64,000 nucleotides of DNA from Flavobacterium plurextorum (GTDB lineage: Bacteria; Bacteroidota; Bacteroidia; Flavobacteriales; Flavobacteriaceae), in assembly GCF_002217395.1 (NCBI RefSeq), contig NZ_MUHD01000014.1, positions 279,908 to 343,907 of the forward strand, in the 5' to 3' direction. Both the position numbers and the translations under genes were made by a program. Below are positions 37,360-45,152 of the stretch, in pieces. The notes below the pieces were generated by a model that did not search any database, was not told where the DNA came from, and saw nothing but the letters and a program-made list of their open reading frames with translations. Within the stretch, counting starts at the first letter, position 1, and every line of letters starts with the position of its first letter.

Positions 37360-39381
37360 TTATTTAAGACGTTTTTTAAAATTGAATTTCAAAAGATTTA
37401 ATAAACCCTGTTCGATAATATCAATGCCAATTCCAAAATTACTATCAGCAATAGTATTATGATCCGTTCTAAATTTTTCGAACTCCTGTACTGGAATTTC
37501 TACGTTTGTCAAAGGTTTGAAATCAATAAATATTGAAGCCCCATTTTTAGTGATTTTTTTACGGCTTGTAAAATCAAAATAAGGATTGCTGATCGTACTT
37601 TCCTGAACAGTAAATTTTTCTTCTGTATCTATTCTTTGATCACTACTAAGGTTTATTTCATATTTTTCATTATCAAAATTATGCCAGAACAAAATGTCTT
37701 TATGCATAAAATCGCGTGCATTATTCTTAACCATATTTCGGTCAAAATACATTAAAAAACGATTCTTCTGAGGATCTGTAAAGTACGGATTATCGACAGA
37801 TGCCTTGTATTGAATTGTAAATTCGTTTAACTTTTTGTCGTCACTTACAATATCAATAACAGCATTATTAAAAATAGTTCTAATATCAGTTCCGTTTCGA
37901 TCATTCGAATAATTCAAAGTATAGTACAAGAAATTGTTCCAACTGTCGATAATTTCTCTTTTATTAGTGTTTTTGAAATACTTGCGCATATAATTTGCAC
38001 GATTTCCTTTGTAAGTTGTGGTAAGGTTTAATTCTCCTTTTTCATTTTGAACGGTGAAATTTACCTTCTCATTAATACCATAATATGAAAACCTGTGTGG
38101 CTTTTTAGTTTGCAGCTGTTGATTAGGTTTCACTTCCAAATAATGCATGAAATAAATGTAACCGCGGTTTTCTATCAATCCAAATTCATCTCTCGTAGTT
38201 GCATCAATAAAATAGGTTTCATCTTTATAATTGATTTTTACAATTACATGATTAAACGTCAATAACGACGGCAGATAATATTTAATGTAATGATCTGAAT
38301 TAAAGTTGACCAAAACAACCGAAGAATCGATGTTGATATAATCTAAAACGACTTTCAATAAAACCGATTTTGCTTTACAATCACCTTGTTTGTTTTCGTA
38401 AGTAACAGCAGGTTCTTGTGGTTTATGGCCATTCATTTCATCTGCATTATAAACATAATAAACATGATTTTGAACATAGTCAATTGCAAACTGCAGCTGC
38501 TCATCTTTATCTGAAATAGCATCAAGTTTTTCGGCTAATTTTGGAGCAAACTCCTTTAAAGAAGATTTACTATAAATTTCCTCATATAAAGGTGAAATAT
38601 AGTTTGATAAATCAGTCCAATTACTATCCGTTGCAAAATCAATAAACGGAGCAATCTCTCTGTTGGTATCAACAAAATTGATGTAGTTTTCTTTGTCAAT
38701 AGTAAACTTTTCACCTTTTTTCAAATAATTAATTTCAGGTTCTAAAACATTTTCCTGTTCATCTCTAAAAAAAGTTTTTTTGTAAGCAATTGTCTTTTCA
38801 CGTTCATTGATAAAAGTGAATTTATAAGAGCCGTAAGCCCAGTAATTATTTGGACTAATCCAAATATACTTAAGGAACTCCCTGCGCATAAAATCACGCT
38901 CAGTAAATACTTTTATTCTCGAATCCTCTAAAATTAAAACATCATATAAACGAAGATCTTTAATAGTAATATTTACTTTTTTGTTGCTGCTCAAAATTCC
39001 TCCCTCACTTTGATTTTCGCTGTCAAGTACCTTTATTTTAGTATCAAGAATCTTATCAATCAAAACGCCCTCTCTCAAAACACTGATTCGATGTATAATA
39101 TAAGTTTCATTTTCTTCAACGACCATATCCATTACAGAAGCACTTTCTAAATTAGAAGGCTCATTTAAAGTATAAGCAACACAAGCATATTCACTATTTT
39201 CAGTATCGCTGGTGTAATAAATTTTATCCAAGAAATAACAAAAATCTCTTCCCTCTTCGACTTGTTTACTTGAAAAATCAGATTCTTTAATATAGTCAAC
39301 AAGCTGTTTATCGTCAATATTTGAAGCCCAGCTTTCAGGCTTTTGAATTTTATACTTTTCTAAATCTATTGTATTTTCCAT
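37360..39381 (-). CDS. DUF3857-type transglutaminase-like protein
   Basis: This 673-residue protein has an N-terminal region like DUF3857 (beta-rich, about 40-260) and a transglutaminase/protease-fold core with a plausible triad: C335 in GDCKAKS, H378 in TFNHVIV and D393 in FIDATT. A beta-rich C-terminal third follows. Family members in Bacteroidota are usually secreted, but this one starts MENTIDLEKYK with no signal peptide or membrane segment, so it may be cytoplasmic. Substrate and role are unknown. It is convergent with the PUL and appears monocistronic, with its own promoter element at 39442-39449. Confidence 0.75.
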   Translation of the reverse strand: MENTIDLEKYKIQKPESWASNIDDKQLVDYIKESDFSSKQVEEGRDFCYFLDKIYYTSDTENSEYACVAYTLNEPSNLESASVMDMVVEENETYIIHRISVLREGVLIDKILDTKIKVLDSENQSEGGILSSNKKVNITIKDLRLYDVLILEDSRIKVFTERDFMRREFLKYIWISPNNYWAYGSYKFTFINEREKTIAYKKTFFRDEQENVLEPEINYLKKGEKFTIDKENYINFVDTNREIAPFIDFATDSNWTDLSNYISPLYEEIYSKSSLKEFAPKLAEKLDAISDKDEQLQFAIDYVQNHVYYVYNADEMNGHKPQEPAVTYENKQGDCKAKSVLLKVVLDYINIDSSVVLVNFNSDHYIKYYLPSLLTFNHVIVKINYKDETYFIDATTRDEFGLIENRGYIYFMHYLEVKPNQQLQTKKPHRFSYYGINEKVNFTVQNEKGELNLTTTYKGNRANYMRKYFKNTNKREIIDSWNNFLYYTLNYSNDRNGTDIRTIFNNAVIDIVSDDKKLNEFTIQYKASVDNPYFTDPQKNRFLMYFDRNMVKNNARDFMHKDILFWHNFDNEKYEINLSSDQRIDTEEKFTVQESTISNPYFDFTSRKKITKNGASIFIDFKPLTNVEIPVQEFEKFRTDHNTIADSNFGIGIDIIEQGLLNLLKFNFKKRLK

Positions 39382-39441
39382 TTTCTAATAGTTTACTTTT
39401 TTACGACCTTTGTTTAAGTATATTCGTACTTTTTCATAAAA

Positions 39442-39449
39442 CAAAAATA
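39442..39449 (-). promoter_or_regulatory. -7 promoter element for the transglutaminase-like gene
   Basis: On the minus strand this reads TATTTTTG, an exact TAnnTTTG match, 60 bases before the ATG at 39381. It lies between that gene and the terminator at 39491-39513. Confidence 0.45.
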
Positions 39450-39490
39450 TAGATTTTTTAGAGATAATTTTCAATTGTTTTCAAATAAAA

Positions 39491-39513
39491 ATCCCCGCTA
39501 ATTTAGCAGGGAT
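39491..39513. terminator. Terminator after the small 89-residue gene
   Basis: A stem of ATCCC and GCT with one mismatch, pairing with AGC and GGGAT around a 5-base loop, has A-rich flank on the left and a T-run on the right. It lies 27 bases past the stop at 39541. Confidence 0.65.
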
Positions 39514-39540
39514 CAATTTTTTTAAAGTTATAAAATGGGT

Positions 39541-39810
39541 CTATTTTAATACGGTATTTATAAAATCCATAGCGCCAATTCCTTTGTATGAAGCATACAA
39601 TGCTTTATCAAAAGCTTCACGTTTTGCTTTTTTATCTTTAGCTTCAGTTTCAACAATCATTTGATTAAAAATTCTTTCCTGTTCTTCACTGTATTTTAAA
39701 GAAGCTTCTAAAAGATACGTTTTAGAAACAAAACCAAATGAATTCCAGATTTTATCTCTAATTTTTGAATTGATTTTTTTTAACGGATTAGCAGTCATAT
39801 TCTCCATCAT
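39541..39810 (-). CDS. Small uncharacterised basic helical protein
   Basis: This 89-residue frame has high K/E content and mostly helix-forming sequence (EEQERIFNQMIVETEAKDKK, about residues 42-61). It has no signal peptide, membrane segment or metal-binding motif. I do not recognise it. Coding status is supported by an in-frame ATG cluster (39810, 39807, 39798), a well-placed terminator after the stop and the absence of any competing frame. It stands alone between the transglutaminase-like gene and the divergent Nudix-fold regulator. Confidence 0.6.
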   Translation of the reverse strand: MMENMTANPLKKINSKIRDKIWNSFGFVSKTYLLEASLKYSEEQERIFNQMIVETEAKDKKAKREAFDKALYASYKGIGAMDFINTVLK

Positions 39811-40088
39811 TTTCTTCTGAATTTGTTTCTTAGATAAGAATTACAAGTGGTATAATAGGGATTCTTTTCTTTCTTTTTTTTTGACTGTTTTTCGTAATTA
39901 ACCGTCAAATGTGTTATTATGACGCAATGTACTTGTTTTTTTGATTTGATTTTTAATTTTAACAAAAATTGTGATTTATACACTTTTTAGTTTTTCTGTG
40001 ATTTTAAAAATGAATAAATGCGATTTATAAAAAATGAAGTAAATTGCGTACACAATTGAAGCTAAATGTCGTATTAATTATAAAATCA
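39811..40088. promoter_or_regulatory. Divergent intergenic region before the Nudix-fold regulator
   Basis: This AT-rich 278-base gap has three similar short units near the regulator start: TTGTGATTTATACA (39969-39982), CTGTGATTTTAAAA (39996-40009) and AATGCGATTTATAA (40017-40030). They might be regulator sites; spacing is uneven (27 and 22 bases). No perfect -7 element was seen on either strand. Confidence 0.3.
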
Positions 40089-40844
40089 ATGCTGAAATCA
40101 ATTTTAGAAAATAATGAAAATTACCAGCCGGGATTGTCAATTGATTGTGTGATTTTTGGTTTTCACGATAATCAGTTGAAAGTTTTATTGATTAAGATTC
40201 CGCACAATAAAAAATGGTCTTTACCAGGCGGATTTATTCCAATTGATCAGGATATCGACACAGCAGCAGTTACCATCTTGAATGGAAGAACTGGAGTAGA
40301 AGGTGTTTTTTTAAGACAGTTTGCCACATTTGGAAAAATTGGCCGTAATGATAAGCATTTTGGAAATGAAGTTTTAGAACATTTAAATATTGATCCCGAG
40401 CTTGGAAAATGGCTTACTCAGCGTTTTGTAACAATTGGTTATTATGCCTTAGTAGATTTTTTAAAAATACTTCCTAATCCCATTAATAGGAATGAAGTTG
40501 TAGAATGGATCGATCACAAAGAAGTTCCTGATCTTATTTTAGATCATCGAGAAATTTTAGATAAAGCACTTGATACTTTAAGAATAGAGTTGAATTTAAT
40601 GCCCATTGGATATAATTTATTACCAGAGAAATTCACTATTCCAGAATTGCAAAAATTGTACGAAACAATTTTAGATAAAAAACTCGATCGCAGAAATTTT
40701 CTTAGAAAAATAATTAACATTGGAATTCTGATTAAACTTGACGAAAAGAAGAGTAATGTTGCCCACAAAGCTCCAAACTTATATTCTTTTGATAAAGAAA
40801 AATACGATGAGGTCTTGAAAAATGGATTGAATCAAGGTTGGTAA
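40089..40844 (+). CDS. NrtR/AraR-type transcriptional regulator with a degenerate Nudix domain
   Basis: From the ATG at 40089 (251 residues; an in-frame TTG 45 bases upstream is less likely) the protein has an N-terminal Nudix fold (about 15-150, opening GLSIDCVIFGF, with WSLPGGF at 43-49) and a C-terminal winged-helix domain (about 165-240). In active Nudix enzymes the motif continues with REUxEExGU; here it reads TILNGRTGV (62-70), so the catalytic E residues are missing and hydrolysis is unlikely. This matches sugar-sensing regulators of the NrtR family such as AraR in Bacteroides, where the Nudix domain binds an effector. Target genes are unknown; the beta-glucan PUL ends 2.8 kb upstream. 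Confidence 0.8.
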   Translation: MLKSILENNENYQPGLSIDCVIFGFHDNQLKVLLIKIPHNKKWSLPGGFIPIDQDIDTAAVTILNGRTGVEGVFLRQFATFGKIGRNDKHFGNEVLEHLNIDPELGKWLTQRFVTIGYYALVDFLKILPNPINRNEVVEWIDHKEVPDLILDHREILDKALDTLRIELNLMPIGYNLLPEKFTIPELQKLYETILDKKLDRRNFLRKIINIGILIKLDEKKSNVAHKAPNLYSFDKEKYDEVLKNGLNQGW

Positions 40845-40907
40845 AATTTGTTTAACAAAGATCTTCGGGTTTTAAAAACAGTTAGATCTGATAAATAATT
40901 TGCGATT

Positions 40908-41228
40908 ATGGTGTCAATTGAAACATTCAGAAAATTAGCTTTATCATTTGAAAATGCTGTTGAAGAGCCACATTTTGAGAAAATATCTTTTCGCGTAAAG
41001 AAGAAAATTTTTGCCACTTATGATGCAAAGAATAATCACGCCGTTTTGAAATTCAATGAAATCGATCAATCTGTATTTTGCGCTTCAAGTGAGATGATTT
41101 TTTATCCAATACCGAATAAATGGGGAAAACAAGGCTGGACAATTGTTGAACTTTCAAAAGTAAGACCTGAAATGTTTGCAGATGCTTTATTGATTTCCTA
41201 TCAAAGTGTTGTTTCTAAAAAGAAATAA
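40908..41228 (+). CDS. MmcQ/YjbR family protein
   Basis: This 106-residue protein is of the small MmcQ/YjbR family, a double-wing DNA-binding-like fold. Family features are ETFRKLALSFENAVEEPHFE at the N-terminus (5-24), FRVKKKIFATYD (28-39), and a C-terminal GKQGWTIVELSKV stretch. Its biochemical role is not established in the family. It lies 63 bases after the Nudix regulator on the same strand and only 11 bases from the convergent alkB stop. Confidence 0.82.
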   Translation: MVSIETFRKLALSFENAVEEPHFEKISFRVKKKIFATYDAKNNHAVLKFNEIDQSVFCASSEMIFYPIPNKWGKQGWTIVELSKVRPEMFADALLISYQSVVSKKK

Positions 41229-41239
41229 AGCTTTATGTT

Positions 41240-41848
41240 TTACCCAACTATGGTTCTAAAAGTTAAATTTACTCTTGGTTTAGAAGTAGATTTAGTAGGC
41301 GGAAGCCGATGAAGCCAATGTGTTTGCGTTTCGTCTTTCATAACCAATAAACTTCCGTGTTCTAAAATCAAAGAGACAACTTCTTTAGTCTGTTTATGTT
41401 TGAAGGCAAATTTACGTTCTGCACCAAAGCTAACAGAACCAATAGCGCCATTTTTTTTCAAATCCTTTTCGGCATCGCTGTGCCAAGCCATTCCTTCATC
41501 GCCAGAATGATATAAATTAAGTAAGCAGGAATTGAAAGTTTCTCCTGTTTTTTCTTCCATAAAAGTTTTTAACTCCAGCAATTCTTTTGTCCACGGAAGC
41601 GCTTTTTTTGTAGTATTCGAATACGTATATTCAAATTCCTTATCACCATACCAAGCCACCTTTCTTTTAGTCAAAATTAATTTTCCAAAGATTATTGCCT
41701 CATCATTTTTCCATTCAATTGTATTTAAAAGAATATCACGATAAAAATCGGCCTTTTCTCTCGAGAACAATTTTCCATAATAATTAACCGTGCCATTTTT
41801 AGGAAGCAGATTTGTTGTTTCGTCTATTTGAGGATTAAATAAGTCCAT
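41240..41848 (-). CDS. alkB: AlkB family 2-oxoglutarate/Fe(II) dioxygenase
   Basis: This 202-residue DNA/RNA repair dioxygenase oxidatively removes N1-methyladenine and N3-methylcytosine lesions. Iron ligands are H123 and D125 (AWHSDAE) and H180 (WLHRLPP). The 2-oxoglutarate-binding RxNxTFR is at 192-198. Length and layout fit the ALKBH2/3-like bacterial branch. The start overlaps the end of the Ada-like gene by 14 bases, so the two are translationally coupled. It is the last gene of an alkylation-repair island on this strand. Confidence 0.92.
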   Translation of the reverse strand: MDLFNPQIDETTNLLPKNGTVNYYGKLFSREKADFYRDILLNTIEWKNDEAIIFGKLILTKRKVAWYGDKEFEYTYSNTTKKALPWTKELLELKTFMEEKTGETFNSCLLNLYHSGDEGMAWHSDAEKDLKKNGAIGSVSFGAERKFAFKHKQTKEVVSLILEHGSLLVMKDETQTHWLHRLPPTKSTSKPRVNLTFRTIVG

Positions 41849-42080
41849 TTTTCCATTTTTGATATTCGAGTTTCATACAATGTCCGCAAGGTCTGAAACC
41901 ATTTTTTCTGGCTTCATTTTCAGATAAAAAGAAAACTCGATTTTCTAGTTTCATTCTTTTTCCCGAGGAACATTTTAGCGTTCCGTAGATCTTTAGTTTT
42001 CGGTTTCCACCAAAGCAAATTTCGCCTTTTTTAATTTTATTTCGAAGATCTGAATCTGAAATTTTATTGTGTTCAATCAT
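41835..42080 (-). CDS. Stand-alone Ada-type metal-binding domain protein
   Basis: This 81-residue protein resembles the N-terminal zinc/methyl-phosphotriester domain of Ada. It has KIYGTLKCSSGKR, then ENRVFFLSENEARKNGFRPC (46-65) and CGHC at 65-68. Classical Ada uses four cysteines (38, 42, 69 and 72 in E. coli). Here C37, C65 and C68 align, the fourth is replaced by K41, and an extra C22 is present. It may bind zinc with another ligand, or be a non-methyl-accepting relative. It overlaps alkB by 14 bases, which supports a role in alkylation repair. Confidence 0.75.
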   Translation of the reverse strand: MIEHNKISDSDLRNKIKKGEICFGGNRKLKIYGTLKCSSGKRMKLENRVFFLSENEARKNGFRPCGHCMKLEYQKWKNGLI

Positions 42081-42094
42081 TTGTTTGTCATTTT

Positions 42095-42300
42095 TTTTGC
42101 CACAGATTAAAGGATTAAAATGATTTAAAAAATCTGCTCAATCTGCCTAATCTGCGTGAAAAAAATACCGGTTTTTATATCGTAGAGACACACTGCAGTG
42201 CGTCTAACGTCACGTATTTTGTCAACAATCTTTGCGTAGACGCGCTGCAGTGTGTCTCTACAGATATATTGTATAGAGAAACCTCTGAATCTTTGCGCCT
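42095..42300. repeat. Intergenic repeat block with a long imperfect palindrome
   Basis: This 235-base gap is filled with elements typical of flavobacterial intergenic DNA. A stretch resembling CCACAGATTAAAGGATTAAA with AATCTGC units comes first (42100-42160). Next is a 25 bp inverted repeat with one mismatch (42182-42206 and 42237-42261, 30-base loop) whose core is ACTGCAG, and then a short AATCTTTGCGCCTCTG tail (42289-42304). The palindrome is a REP/MITE-like hairpin. No coding signal is visible. Confidence 0.7.
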
Positions 42301-42315
42301 CTGTACCTTTGAACC

Positions 42316-43029
42316 TTAATTTAACGCATCATGAAAAATAATTCCCAACGTAGATCTTTCACCAGACTGAACTTCGCTTACACCATGTTTCATATTAACC
42401 CGATAATAGCCTTTTGAACCTTTTACAGGTCTAAAATTGGTAGTAAAAATCAAAATATCTCCTTTTTTTGGTTTCAAAACAATAGCTTTAGATTGCGCTC
42501 TCGGCGTTTGCTGTGTAAGAACAAATTCACCGCCGGTAAAATCTTCATCTGGTTCAGATAGAAAGAGCACAATTTGAATTGGAAAATAAATATCGCCGTA
42601 TAAATCCTGATGGAGTGTATTAAAACCGCTTTTACCATATTTTAAAATCAAAACCGTGGCTTTTAATTGATTATTATCATGACATAGTTTTAATAATTCT
42701 TCATGTTGATCAGGGAAAATAGTATTGATATTTAGAACCTTCATCCATGCATTTGCGATTGGCACTAATTTGGGATAGATTGCAGATCGAATGTTTTGAA
42801 TTAAATTAGGAAGAGGATAATTGAAATATTTATATTCACCCAAACCAAATCGGTAGCGCTCCATTACAACTGTTTTTCGATATAAATTTGGATTATCATA
42901 ATCGAATTTTAGATCTTCACATTGTTCGTGATTTAGCACTTTTGGAATAATTGCGAATCCATTTTCATGCATAGATTCGGTGATGCTTTCCCAGTTTTGA
43001 GAAGCAATTATTGATTGTATATTTTGCAT
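42316..43029 (-). CDS. 2OG-Fe(II) oxygenase (prolyl-hydroxylase-like) linked to Ada
   Basis: Starting at the ATG at 43029 gives 237 residues. The frame can be extended to 43098, but those 23 codons fall in an intergenic repeat and are unlikely to be translated. The double-stranded beta-helix core has HxD (H140, D142 in LHQDLYGD), distal H215 (MKHGVS) and R225 for 2-oxoglutarate (ERSTLGIIF). GDILIF (190-195) is typical of the family. It lies between the Ada-like domain gene and the Ada methyltransferase. Similar oxygenases commonly sit beside ada in other bacteria; the substrate is unknown. Confidence 0.8.
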   Translation of the reverse strand: MQNIQSIIASQNWESITESMHENGFAIIPKVLNHEQCEDLKFDYDNPNLYRKTVVMERYRFGLGEYKYFNYPLPNLIQNIRSAIYPKLVPIANAWMKVLNINTIFPDQHEELLKLCHDNNQLKATVLILKYGKSGFNTLHQDLYGDIYFPIQIVLFLSEPDEDFTGGEFVLTQQTPRAQSKAIVLKPKKGDILIFTTNFRPVKGSKGYYRVNMKHGVSEVQSGERSTLGIIFHDALN

Positions 43030-43050
43030 AAGAATTTTTAGATTGAGATT

Positions 43051-43140
43051 TTTTTGCCGCGAATTAAACGAATTGCACCAATTTTTATTCTGATACATAA
43101 AAAATTAATTCGCGAACATTCGTGTATTCTTGGCGAACAA
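43051..43140. repeat. Intergenic repeat with inverted CGCGAATTAA arms
   Basis: CGCGAATTAA (43058-43067) and its inverted copy TTAATTCGCG (43105-43114) flank about 37 bases, followed by TTCGTGTATTCTTGGCG. This is the GCCGCGAATTAA...ATTCGTG type of filler seen between flavobacterial genes. A further degenerate stretch at 43141-43198 resembles the tail of the palindrome at 42237. Confidence 0.6.
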
Positions 43141-43198
43141 ACAATACACTAGATGCACTACTTTGTGTTTCTACGGATATGTTTTGTGTAAATTTGGA

Positions 43199-44047
43199 TT
43201 ATAGATTTATGTGCGCGCCTTCCCAGCCAATAATCGCTGTTTTTCTAGTATTTCCCCACATATAACCGCCAAAGATTCCAGAAGACTGAATCACACGATG
43301 ACAAGGAATTAAAAATGCAACTGGATTACTGCCAATCGCAGTTCCAACAGCTCTAGAAGCATTTGGTTTTTGAATTTGATGTGCGATAGTGCCATAAGTC
43401 GAAAGCTGTCCCATTGGAATTTTCAGCAAAGTTTCCCAAACTTTTAATTGGAAATCAGTTCCCTTTAGATGCAGTTTTATTTCCGATAATTTGCTCCAGT
43501 CATTTTGAAATATAAACAGCGCATTTTGCTGTACTAAATCTAGTTTTCTTGAGAAAGAGGCATTTGGGAATTTGTATTTTAAAGCATTTATTCCGTTTGT
43601 TTCATCTTCGGCGAAAGCCATAAAACAAATGCCTTTTGAAGTAGAAGCTACAATTATATTTCCAAACGGACTTTCGGCAAAACTGTAATTTATTTCTAGA
43701 TTTTTTCCTCCATTTTTATATTCAGCAGGAGTCATTCCTTCAATGTTTACAAATAAATCGTGCAGGCGGCTTGTGCCGGAAAGTCCCGTTTCATAGGCCG
43801 TCTCAGAAATGGTTGCCTGATTTTCTTTCAGCAGTTTTTTGGCATGTTCTAAACTAGTATACTGCAAGAATTTCTTCGGACTTGTTCCTGCCCAATCGCT
43901 GAAAAGTTTCTGAAAGTGAAACGGACTTAAATGCACTTTTTCGGCAACTTCATCAAGATTAGGCTGCGCTTTAAAATTGGCTTTGATATAATCGATCGCT
44001 TCTGCAATACGATTATAATTAATGGTTTCCTGTGTGTTCATTTTCAT
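43199..44047 (-). CDS. ada: Ada-like AraC regulator/methylated-DNA--cysteine methyltransferase, lacking the N-terminal metal domain
   Basis: This 282-residue protein has an AraC-type HTH domain (about 10-112, with LSPFHFQKLF and the second helix pair ending GMTPAEYK). Next come the Ada/OGT N-terminal ribonuclease-like domain (about 118-195) and the O6-alkylguanine methyltransferase domain. The active site is PCHR at 248-251 with acceptor C249, and SRAVGTAIGSNP lies at 231-242. Compared with full Ada (about 350 residues) the N-terminal methylphosphotriester domain is missing, and a free version is encoded at 41835. It should repair O6-methylguanine and may regulate the island. The start could also be the ATG at 44041. 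Confidence 0.9.
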   Translation of the reverse strand: MKMNTQETINYNRIAEAIDYIKANFKAQPNLDEVAEKVHLSPFHFQKLFSDWAGTSPKKFLQYTSLEHAKKLLKENQATISETAYETGLSGTSRLHDLFVNIEGMTPAEYKNGGKNLEINYSFAESPFGNIIVASTSKGICFMAFAEDETNGINALKYKFPNASFSRKLDLVQQNALFIFQNDWSKLSEIKLHLKGTDFQLKVWETLLKIPMGQLSTYGTIAHQIQKPNASRAVGTAIGSNPVAFLIPCHRVIQSSGIFGGYMWGNTRKTAIIGWEGAHINL

Positions 44048-44111
44048 TCAATTTTATAAGGCAAATATCGATTGGTTTCTGCTGGTATAAAATCCGAATC
44101 TTGCGGAGTTT

Positions 44112-44215
44112 TTTTTTAACCGCAAAGGGCACTAAGATTTACGCAAAGTACGCAAAGTTTTTTTTACGCAATATTGTCACCTTGAGCGAAGCCGAAGGGC
44201 AGAAAGTATGTCGAC
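44112..44215. repeat. Intergenic filler repeats (CGCAAAG and CTTGAGCGAAGCCGAAGG types)
   Basis: The gap between ada and the acetyltransferase gene holds AACCGCAAAGGGCACTAAG with repeated ACGCAAAG units (44119-44160). It also holds GTCACCTTGAGCGAAGCCGA (44175-44194), another short element common between flavobacterial genes. The 67-codon frame through it (44032-44235) is not protein-like. Confidence 0.55.
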
Positions 44216-44251
44216 AACGATTGGCACAAACCTGAAACCTGAAACAAATTA

Positions 44252-44716
44252 TTAAATCTCTTTTTCCATTTTATAATTGATAAGTATTTCATTGTGACGA
44301 ATGTTTTTTTGCTCAGCTTTTACAATAAATCCCTTCTTCTCAAAAAATGGTTTTGCAGTAATACTGATATCCGAAGTTATAATTTTGGAATGTTGTTTTT
44401 TTGCTTCGAGTTCTAATTCAGTCAAAAGTTTAGCAGCAATTCCTTGTCGTTGAAAATCCTTATGAATGTAAAAGAAATCAATATAGTTTCCGTTTTTTAG
44501 AGTTCCGTAACCAGCTATTTTATTTTCAATAATTACTAATAAAACAAACTGTGTTTCGATAACTTCAATCCAGCTTTCTTTATTTTTTACACCAGAAATC
44601 CAAGCTTCGATTTGTGCCGCAGTATAGTCATTTTTGCAAACAGATTGTATAGTTTCGATATACAATTGCTGCATTTCGTCTAAGTCTGAAAGTGTCGCTT
44701 TTCTGAAATTTATCAT
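44252..44716 (-). CDS. GNAT family N-acetyltransferase
   Basis: This 154-residue acetyl-CoA-dependent transferase opens INFRKATLSDLDEMQQLY, as GNAT proteins do. Its CoA-binding motif A is FYIHKDFQRQGIAAKLL (about 87-103, the Q/RxxGxA form), and FFEKKGF follows near 128-134. The substrate cannot be predicted. It lies 59 bases upstream of nothing co-directional except the repeat gap, and 59 bases after the SMR gene on the same strand; a shared transcript with the SMR gene is possible. Confidence 0.85.
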   Translation of the reverse strand: MINFRKATLSDLDEMQQLYIETIQSVCKNDYTAAQIEAWISGVKNKESWIEVIETQFVLLVIIENKIAGYGTLKNGNYIDFFYIHKDFQRQGIAAKLLTELELEAKKQHSKIITSDISITAKPFFEKKGFIVKAEQKNIRHNEILINYKMEKEI

Positions 44717-44775
44717 CCTGTGGATTATTAAAATGATGTGTTTAGGATAGTAATCAATTTTTGATTCTAATTATT

Positions 44776-45108
44776 TTAATGTGCCGTAGTTTTAGAAAAA
44801 ACATTGATTACAATAACTCCAATTATAATTAAGCTTAATCCGATAATTGCTGGTAAATCTGGGATTTCTTTAAAGAAAATAGCACCGATAGCAGTAATTA
44901 AAACAATGCCGACTCCTGACCAGATAGCGTAAGCAAAACCAACAGGAATAGTTCTTATGGCAAAACTTAAAAAGTAAAATGCAGCAAAGTATCCAACGAT
45001 TGTAATAATGCTGGGAATGAGCTGGGTAAATTGTTCCGATTTTTTTAATGCTGTGGTTGCAATGATCTCGAAAATTATGGCAATGAATAGAAATAGTAGA
45101 TTCTTCAT
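44776..45108 (-). CDS. Small multidrug resistance (SMR) family efflux protein
   Basis: This 110-residue inner-membrane protein has four hydrophobic helices (about 2-20, 31-52, 57-80 and 86-106). The essential membrane glutamate E14 is present (IIFEIIATTALKKSEQF). AYAIWSGVGIVLITAIG (about 65-81) is the SMR signature. It works as a dimer exchanging cations or guanidinium for protons. EmrE-type and guanidinium-type members cannot be separated with confidence by eye. A TAnnTTTG promoter element lies 15 bases before the ATG, implying a very short leader. Confidence 0.9.
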   Translation of the reverse strand: MKNLLFLFIAIIFEIIATTALKKSEQFTQLIPSIITIVGYFAAFYFLSFAIRTIPVGFAYAIWSGVGIVLITAIGAIFFKEIPDLPAIIGLSLIIIGVIVINVFSKTTAH

Positions 45109-45122
45109 GTTTTACTTTTTTA

Positions 45123-45130
45123 CAAAGTTA
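45123..45130 (-). promoter_or_regulatory. -7 promoter element for the SMR gene
   Basis: On the minus strand this reads TAACTTTG, an exact TAnnTTTG match, 15 bases upstream of the ATG at 45108. It predicts a leader of under 12 bases. Confidence 0.4.
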
Positions 45131-45152
45131 ACTTTTATTGAAAGGCGAAAAA

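Noticed and set aside
43030..43098. Longer N-terminus for the 2OG oxygenase (start at 43098)
   Set aside because: The extra 23 codons lie in the GCCGCGAATTAA-type intergenic repeat, and the domain begins naturally at 43029.
44032..44235. 67-codon open frame on the plus strand
   Set aside because: It reads through short intergenic repeats and overlaps the start of ada on the other strand.
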